A program made the position numbers and the translations under genes. Source: Cylindrobasidium torrendii FP15055 ss-10 (lineage: Eukaryota; Basidiomycota; Agaricomycetes; Agaricales; Physalacriaceae). Taken from it: a DNA stretch of 33,796 nt. Under the pieces are notes generated by a model that saw nothing but the letters and a program-made list of their open reading frames with translations, had not been told where the DNA came from and did no database searches. The stretch's first letter is position 1. Every line of letters begins with the position of its first letter. Shown here piece by piece: positions 31,318-33,796 of the stretch. The stretch covers positions 1-33,796 of the forward strand of contig KN880686.1 of the NCBI GenBank assembly GCA_000934385.1, given 5' to 3'.

Positions 31318-32535
31318 CTAAGCATTCTTTACATCACCACACGATACACACGTCTTCCCGTTCACCTTACGCCCTGTAAGGCAAAAGGTCAATCAGCTAC
31401 GATTCATGCAACTTTTGGATAATTAGACATACATTGCTCTAAACAGCCTTGATGTATCGCCTCTCCGCACTCTTCGCACCAGCCCGTCTCGGAATTGGCG
31501 TTGGAGAATTTACTATCCTTTTTGTCGTATATGCGCGAGAAGCATACGGGACACTCGAACACGTCGTCCTCCAGTGAGCGTTTCTCAGCTCCTTTGGGAC
31601 GCGAGATGGGCGGCGGGGCGTCTGCAAATATACCTTGTAGTTCGGAGGTGATCAAAGCTCTGTGAGCTTTGTTGAGGAATGATATGAGGGAGGTGAAAAG
31701 ATAACGAACCGCTGGTACCATAAATTGGATGAATTGGGCACTTTGAGGACGCGCCAGAAAACGATGAGCTGCTAAAGGTCAGTATGTGTCTAGAGAAATA
31801 TACGTTGACTACGCACGATGTGCTCGCAATTGTTTGGATTCTTTTGGCCGTATGGACCTATCAGGACCTGTCAGCACATGTGGGGTTGGATGAATTGGGT
31901 AGACACACAATCGCATGTAAGCCGATGTCCAATTACCACATTCACAATCTACAATTACCACTTTTAGCCTCAGAGTACGGCTGGGCACGCAGAACACACA
32001 CCTTTGACACCTCCTCGTCCTTGGTCAAAATTCCAATTTTGAAATGCTCCTCCACTTCACCAACCTTCTCTCGTCCGAGGATATAAAACCTAGCTCGAAA
32101 TTAGCATTGCTACATGTTCACATTACTGAGAACGCACTTTTTGGTGGTCATCGCATATCGGTTGCGCACTTCCTCTGGACACTTGAGTTTCCAACGCGCC
32201 AGCCGTTTCTCCTCTGGTGGCTCACTGCCATCTTCGCCGTCCTTCTCCTTCTTGGCAGCGCCGGTCACTGTATTTTTCTCTTTCTTCACACTGTCTTTCC
32301 CCTTTTTTCCCGCAACCTTCTTGGTCGACGCCGGAGCTTCCTCATCGACCTCACCCTTGCTTTTCTTCTGCCGTTTGCGCGCGTTGGTGGCGGTCGTTTC
32401 TACCGCCTTCGCCGCCCCTGCACTCTTCCGGCCTGTCTTTGCTGTTGAGCTAGTCGGCTCATCAACGCCGGACGCCTCGTTGTCCAGCGAAGACGCGTAG
32501 TCTGACTCTGCGCGCGTTCGTTTCCGGGGTGGCAT
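31318..32535 (-). CDS. SWIM plus RING zinc-finger protein, candidate E3 ubiquitin ligase
   Basis: Exons: 32535-32138, 32089-32011, 31948-31907, 31867-31817, 31771-31710, 31659-31433, 31373-31318, giving 304 residues. The first 110 residues are Lys/Ala/Ser-rich and highly charged, with likely nuclear localisation signals (ARKRQKKSK). The SWIM finger is spread over small exons: CDC (31907-31915), then CEH in the next exon, making CxC-xn-CxH, flanked by FYILGREK, VNVVIGH and FWRVLKVPNSSNLWYQR as in ZSWIM2/MEX-like proteins. The RING follows: CPVC, WCEEC, AIHQGCLEQW and CVSC, eight zinc ligands. SWIM-RING proteins can be ubiquitin ligases; the target is unknown. The acceptor of exon 5 has two choices three bases apart. 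Confidence 0.85.
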
Positions 32536-32799
32536 AATGAATGATGTTGATGGTCAAGAGTGAAGTTATTTGATTTTAAAGGGCCATCGACGGCGATATC
32601 ATTGACCGTTGCCGAGCACGATGCAGATATTGATTGACTTGACAACAGACAATTGTGAAGATCATCTCAAGCTCACGCGAGCGCAATGCAACGGATTTGA
32701 GCGGCGAGGGAAAGATTTTGTTATGAGAGATCGCTTCGATTCAAATACAGACTGGTGTACAACATCAAATCGTCCTGCTTCATACAAATAATAGCCGCT

Positions 32800-33435
<636 letters not shown>

Positions 33436-33796
33436 CCTAAGGACGCTTCTGTCTGTCCAACGAGCTTAACGGTGGAGTCTTCGACGAAAGCAAGTGCCGT
33501 TGAGAAGATTGAAGATGTCTGTTGGGTTTCAAATTTGGTTGTCACTGTCCATCACGAAAATAAGGTTTCATCTGATCCGGCCGACGTGTGGCGTTGCGCC
33601 TAGTGTACAGACATCTGTCTAGCTAGTGTTGCCGATAGATCGAGTTGACTCGAGTCGAGTTCGTCTCGATATCAGGGGCTTGCCTTTTTGAGCGAATCGA
33701 TATCGTATCGACTCGATATCAACTCGATATATTGATCGCACTGTGTGCGCCAAATGTTGCAGCTGGGCAATGCAGCGACTCCGACATTGTATAAAA
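33436..33796. other. Upstream region of the ubiquitin-eS31 gene
   Basis: No gene is seen. It contains the promoter of the ubiquitin fusion gene and, at its right part, a cluster of TCGATATC words. Confidence 0.5.
33639..33731. repeat. Cluster of palindromic TCGATATC words and a 10-bp inverted repeat
   Basis: TCGATATC occurs at 33666-33673, 33697-33704 and 33713-33720, with a variant at 33724-33731. ATCGAGTTGA (33639-33648) is matched by its exact reverse complement TCAACTCGAT at 33719-33728. CTCGATATCA is repeated at 33665 and 33712. Confidence 0.7.

Overview
The window is nuclear DNA of a filamentous fungus, most likely a mushroom-type basidiomycete (Agaricomycetes). The evidence is gene density, very short introns (mostly 44-60 nt, about 68 in total), and fungal gene types: PRP4, MVP1, VPS9, a BNA3-like aminotransferase and a GH18 chitinase. 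Fourteen protein genes can be reconstructed. For nearly all of them the exon lengths add up to an intact reading frame. I found no rRNA, tRNA, CRISPR array or intact transposon.

Layout, left to right: PRP4 splicing factor (+, 695-2517); a four-domain RNA end-healing and ligation protein (-, 2753-5354); PI-specific phospholipase C (+, 5714-7243); MVP1/SNX8 sorting nexin (-, 7498-9861); kynurenine aminotransferase-like enzyme (-, 10175-11842); an intergenic stretch; an unrecognised coiled-coil membrane protein (-, 13133 to about 14003); NSE2 SUMO ligase (-, 15208-16417), head-to-head with MTHFR (+, 16510-18498); a C2H2 zinc-finger protein (-, 18778-19558); a secreted GH18 chitinase (-, 20546-21853); VPS9 Rab5-type GEF (+, 22924-25548); condensin CAP-G/Ycg1 with a long acidic tail (+, 26086-30860); a SWIM+RING protein (-, 31318-32535); ubiquitin-eS31 fusion (-, 32800-33435).

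The standout is the gene at 2753-5354. It appears to encode, on one chain of 851 residues, a 2H phosphoesterase-like domain, a DUSP23-like cysteine phosphatase, a P-loop polynucleotide kinase and an Rnl2-type RNA ligase. The healing and sealing modules are in the opposite order to fungal tRNA ligase Trl1 (ligase-kinase-CPDase), and there is an extra Cys phosphatase whose usual general-acid Asp appears to be Asn. This is the best candidate for an under-described system here.

Other points of interest are four SUMO-interaction-like motifs in the CAP-G tail, a probable GC-AG intron in the chitinase gene, a strong bias to GTGCGT splice donors, and an intronless PLC gene among intron-rich neighbours. 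Most of the remaining genes look like ordinary housekeeping genes placed together without an obvious shared pathway. All functions are read from motifs; no database search was possible.
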